From: Sulfurimonas autotrophica
GTDB lineage: Bacteria; Campylobacterota; Campylobacteria; Campylobacterales; Sulfurimonadaceae
Length of the DNA: 6,679 nt
Assembly (NCBI GenBank): GCA_015662405.1
Contig: DQUE01000100.1
Location: forward strand, 1 to 6,679
Direction: 5' to 3'
This document shows positions 5,180-6,679 of the stretch, one piece after another. Both the position numbers and the translations under genes were made by a program. Position 1 is the stretch's first letter, and each line of letters begins with the position of its first letter. The notes beneath the pieces are model-generated. The model made no database searches, had not been told where the DNA came from, and saw only the letters and a list, made by a program, of their open reading frames with translations.

Positions 5180-6488
5180 ATCGAATAGCCTCTTCTTCTA
5201 AAGCTTCACTCGCATATTTAATCACTACAACTTTTTCTGTTTCATTGATAAACCATTCTGCAATATGTTCGCTCTCTAAAGCATGGAGTTTGTCAAAATC
5301 AATTGCATCTTCAGGAATAATAAGATGAGAAAACCTTGGTGGATTTTTCATTTTCAAGACTGTCCATAGAAACCATAAAGCTCCGATACTACCTATAGCA
5401 AAGCCCAAAGTCTCTCTTGAACTCTCTTCAAGATAAAGTCCTGCAAAAGTACCACCCAAAAATGTTGCAAAATAGGCTGCAGAGTTTGCAATACCAAGTG
5501 CAGCACCTTTTTGATGCACTTTTGCAAATTTACTGATCATAGACTGCACAAGAGGCTCCATCATGTTAAAGGCAACAAAGAAAAAGATGACTGCTGTTAT
5601 AAATACTGCACTTGAGGCTGTTGTACCCATCATAAGAAATGAAGCTGTAAATAAAACAATAGAGAGTAAAAATATCTGTTTTGGAATATTTCTCTTTTCT
5701 CCAAATACAGCAGCTGGTCCCATTGCTAGAAGTCCTGCGATCATAGCCGGTACATAAACCATCCATAAATCACTCTTCTCCCAGTTAAAGCCATATTCTG
5801 GTTTTGTTAAAAAGAGAGGAATAATTACAAATGCCGCAGTCATAAGACCCTTTTGCATTGCATTTATAATAATCATACTCAGAAGATTGGGATCTTTTAT
5901 AATGTCAGATGTTTTTGTTTGTCCATGATAGATGTGTTTAATCTTTGGTGGCGTAGGTACTTTGGTAAATAAAATAACAATAGCTACAAATGCCAAAATT
6001 GCAGTAATGACAAAGATGGTACTGATGCCAAAGTGTGCTGCTATTACAGGACCAAGTGCCATAGCAATAGCAAAACTCATAGCAATAAAGCCACCCATAA
6101 TCGCCATAGCTTTACTGCGTTGTTTCTCTTCAACTAAATCAGCAATCATTGCCGTAACAACAGCGCCGATGGCACCGGCACCTTGTAAGAAACGCCCAAA
6201 TATAAGTGTATAGATATCTGTCGCGTAGGCACAAATCAGTGAACCGATTAAAAATATAAGTAAACCAAAGAGTATAGTAGGCTTTCTGCCGACTTTATCA
6301 CTCATGCTTCCAAAAGGGACTTGAAAGAGGGCTTGTGTAAGGGCATATCCACCAACAACAACACCAACAAGAAAAGGTGTAGCACCTTCTAAATCAAGTG
6401 CATAAACTGAAAGAACAGGTAAAACGAGAAAAAGTCCTAAAAACCTGAGAAAAAGAATACTCGAGAGAGGGAAAACTTTTTTGAACAT
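5163..6488 (-). CDS. YajR-like MFS transporter with C-terminal YAM-type domain
   Basis: This 441-residue inner-membrane protein is a major facilitator superfamily transporter, predicted to be a proton-driven efflux antiporter. The first half has RFLGLFLVLPVLSVYAL in TM1 (from residue 15), motif A as GSMSDKVGRK (60-69), motif B around GRFLQGAGAIGAVVTAMIADL (98-118), and GPVIA (146-150) in the TM5 antiporter-motif region. Hydrophobic helices then continue to about residue 378, with FFVAFNMMEPLVQSMISK (303-320) closely recalling E. coli YajR. A soluble tail, about 386-441, matches the layout of the YajR YAM domain, a ferredoxin-like fold: strand (SHLIIP), helix with LHALESEHI, strand (EKVVVIKYAS), helix. 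The substrate is unknown. An upstream in-frame ATG at 6542 would add 18 residues but would place the likely -10 box inside the gene; the ATG at 6488 has AAAGGA five bases upstream and begins right at TM1, so I chose it. Confidence 0.88.
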   Translation of the reverse strand: MFKKVFPLSSILFLRFLGLFLVLPVLSVYALDLEGATPFLVGVVVGGYALTQALFQVPFGSMSDKVGRKPTILFGLLIFLIGSLICAYATDIYTLIFGRFLQGAGAIGAVVTAMIADLVEEKQRSKAMAIMGGFIAMSFAIAMALGPVIAAHFGISTIFVITAILAFVAIVILFTKVPTPPKIKHIYHGQTKTSDIIKDPNLLSMIIINAMQKGLMTAAFVIIPLFLTKPEYGFNWEKSDLWMVYVPAMIAGLLAMGPAAVFGEKRNIPKQIFLLSIVLFTASFLMMGTTASSAVFITAVIFFFVAFNMMEPLVQSMISKFAKVHQKGAALGIANSAAYFATFLGGTFAGLYLEESSRETLGFAIGSIGALWFLWTVLKMKNPPRFSHLIIPEDAIDFDKLHALESEHIAEWFINETEKVVVIKYASEALEEEAIRSQIVK

Positions 6489-6499
6489 ATAAATCCTTT
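6486..6499 (-). promoter_or_regulatory. ribosome binding site deciding the MFS start
   Basis: On the minus strand AAAGGA (6494-6499) precedes ATG (6486-6488) with a five-base spacer. The alternative ATG at 6540-6542 has no comparable Shine-Dalgarno match. Confidence 0.7.
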
Positions 6500-6530
6500 G
6501 TTTTATTGTATAATTTGGGATAATTTTGTA

Positions 6531-6536
6531 ATTATA
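6531..6536 (-). promoter_or_regulatory. candidate -10 box of the MFS gene
   Basis: A perfect TATAAT reads on the minus strand at 6531-6536, with no good -35 at 17 bases upstream. It would start a transcript with a leader of about 35 bases before the chosen ATG at 6488. The DNA is very AT-rich, so a chance match is possible, although the position is right. Confidence 0.45.
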
Positions 6537-6597
6537 GAACAACTATTATTTATAAATGATTTGTAAAAGATAAATAATATAAATAAAAAGATAATTT

Positions 6598-6611
6598 AAG
6601 GAAAGAAGTTG
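6598..6611 (+). promoter_or_regulatory. ribosome binding site and TTG start of the HAM1 gene
   Basis: AAGGA at 6598-6602 lies six bases before TTG at 6609-6611, ideal spacing. No in-frame ATG is available in the visible part of the gene. The stretch 6540-6597 is AT-rich, with TATAAA at 6578-6583 as a weak -10 candidate and no matching -35. Confidence 0.6.
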
Positions 6612-6679
6612 AAAAAACTGGTTTTAGCAACAACAAACTGGGGAAAAGTAAGAGAGATAAAAGAGCTCTGCAGAGAGTA
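6609..6679 (+). CDS. rdgB: HAM1/RdgB-type non-canonical purine NTP pyrophosphatase, 5' fragment
   Basis: Only the first 23 codons are inside the window, and the gene continues past the right edge. The encoded start, MKKLVLATTNWGKVREIKEL, matches the N-terminus of the HAM1/RdgB family: a beta strand followed by the TxNxGKxxE phosphate-binding element, with N10, G12 and K13. Family members hydrolyse dITP, XTP and ITP to the monophosphates, keeping deaminated purines out of DNA and RNA. A Trp occupies the variable position in TTNWGK, where Lys, Pro or a similar residue is common. The start is TTG at 6609 with AAGGA upstream. It is divergent from the MFS gene. The call rests on a short match but the motif is distinctive. 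Confidence 0.82.
   Translation, partial: MKKLVLATTNWGKVREIKELCRE

Noticed and set aside
5932..6213. A 93-codon plus-strand open frame rich in Ala, Ile and Lys
   Set aside because: It lies antisense to the transmembrane part of the MFS gene, whose hydrophobic codons generate such frames. There is no Shine-Dalgarno match or homology.
6489..6542. An 18-residue N-terminal extension of the MFS protein from the ATG at 6542
   Set aside because: The extension has no family similarity, the upstream ATG lacks a ribosome site, and the likely -10 box would fall inside the coding region. The ATG at 6488 has a good AAAGGA and begins at TM1.

Overview
The window looks like ordinary core chromosome of a Campylobacterota (epsilonproteobacterial) bacterium, probably a Sulfurimonas/Sulfuricurvum-like relative. 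I infer this from the AT-rich DNA, from proteins that read like Campylobacter-type IlvD, ThrRS and IF3, from the Campylobacterota-like separation of infC from rpmI-rplT, and from promoters with a strong -10 box and a weak or absent -35. No database search was possible, so the genus is a guess.

Layout. Bases 67-246 hold the broken 3' end of an IS630-family transposase. Bases 247-419 carry no gene. Bases 420-953 are a minus-strand tRNA cluster, transcribed in the order Gly(GCC), Leu(UAA), Cys(GCA), Ser(UGA), Ala(GGC); every copy encodes its own CCA end. At 954-1093 two back-to-back promoters drive this cluster to the left and ilvD to the right. On the plus strand ilvD (1094-2785), thrS (2802-4610) and infC (4607-5125) form a tight unit: 16 bases separate ilvD from thrS, and thrS and infC overlap by 4 bases. 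infC converges on a minus-strand YajR-like MFS transporter gene (5163-6488), with an 11-bp stem-loop at the junction. A divergent 120-base gap follows, then the first 71 bases of a HAM1/RdgB-type nucleotide pyrophosphatase gene run off the right edge.

How the parts relate. Most of the window serves translation: five tRNAs, threonyl-tRNA synthetase and initiation factor 3. ilvD supplies branched-chain amino acids, and the isoleucine branch begins from threonine, the substrate ThrRS also uses. thrS, infC and the HAM1 gene all start with TTG. I found no CRISPR array, phage, toxin-antitoxin or defence system, and no evidence of an undescribed system. The observations most worth checking are the run of TTG starts, the shortened N-terminus of ThrRS, the adenine discriminator on tRNA-Ser, and the YAM-type C-terminal domain on the transporter.
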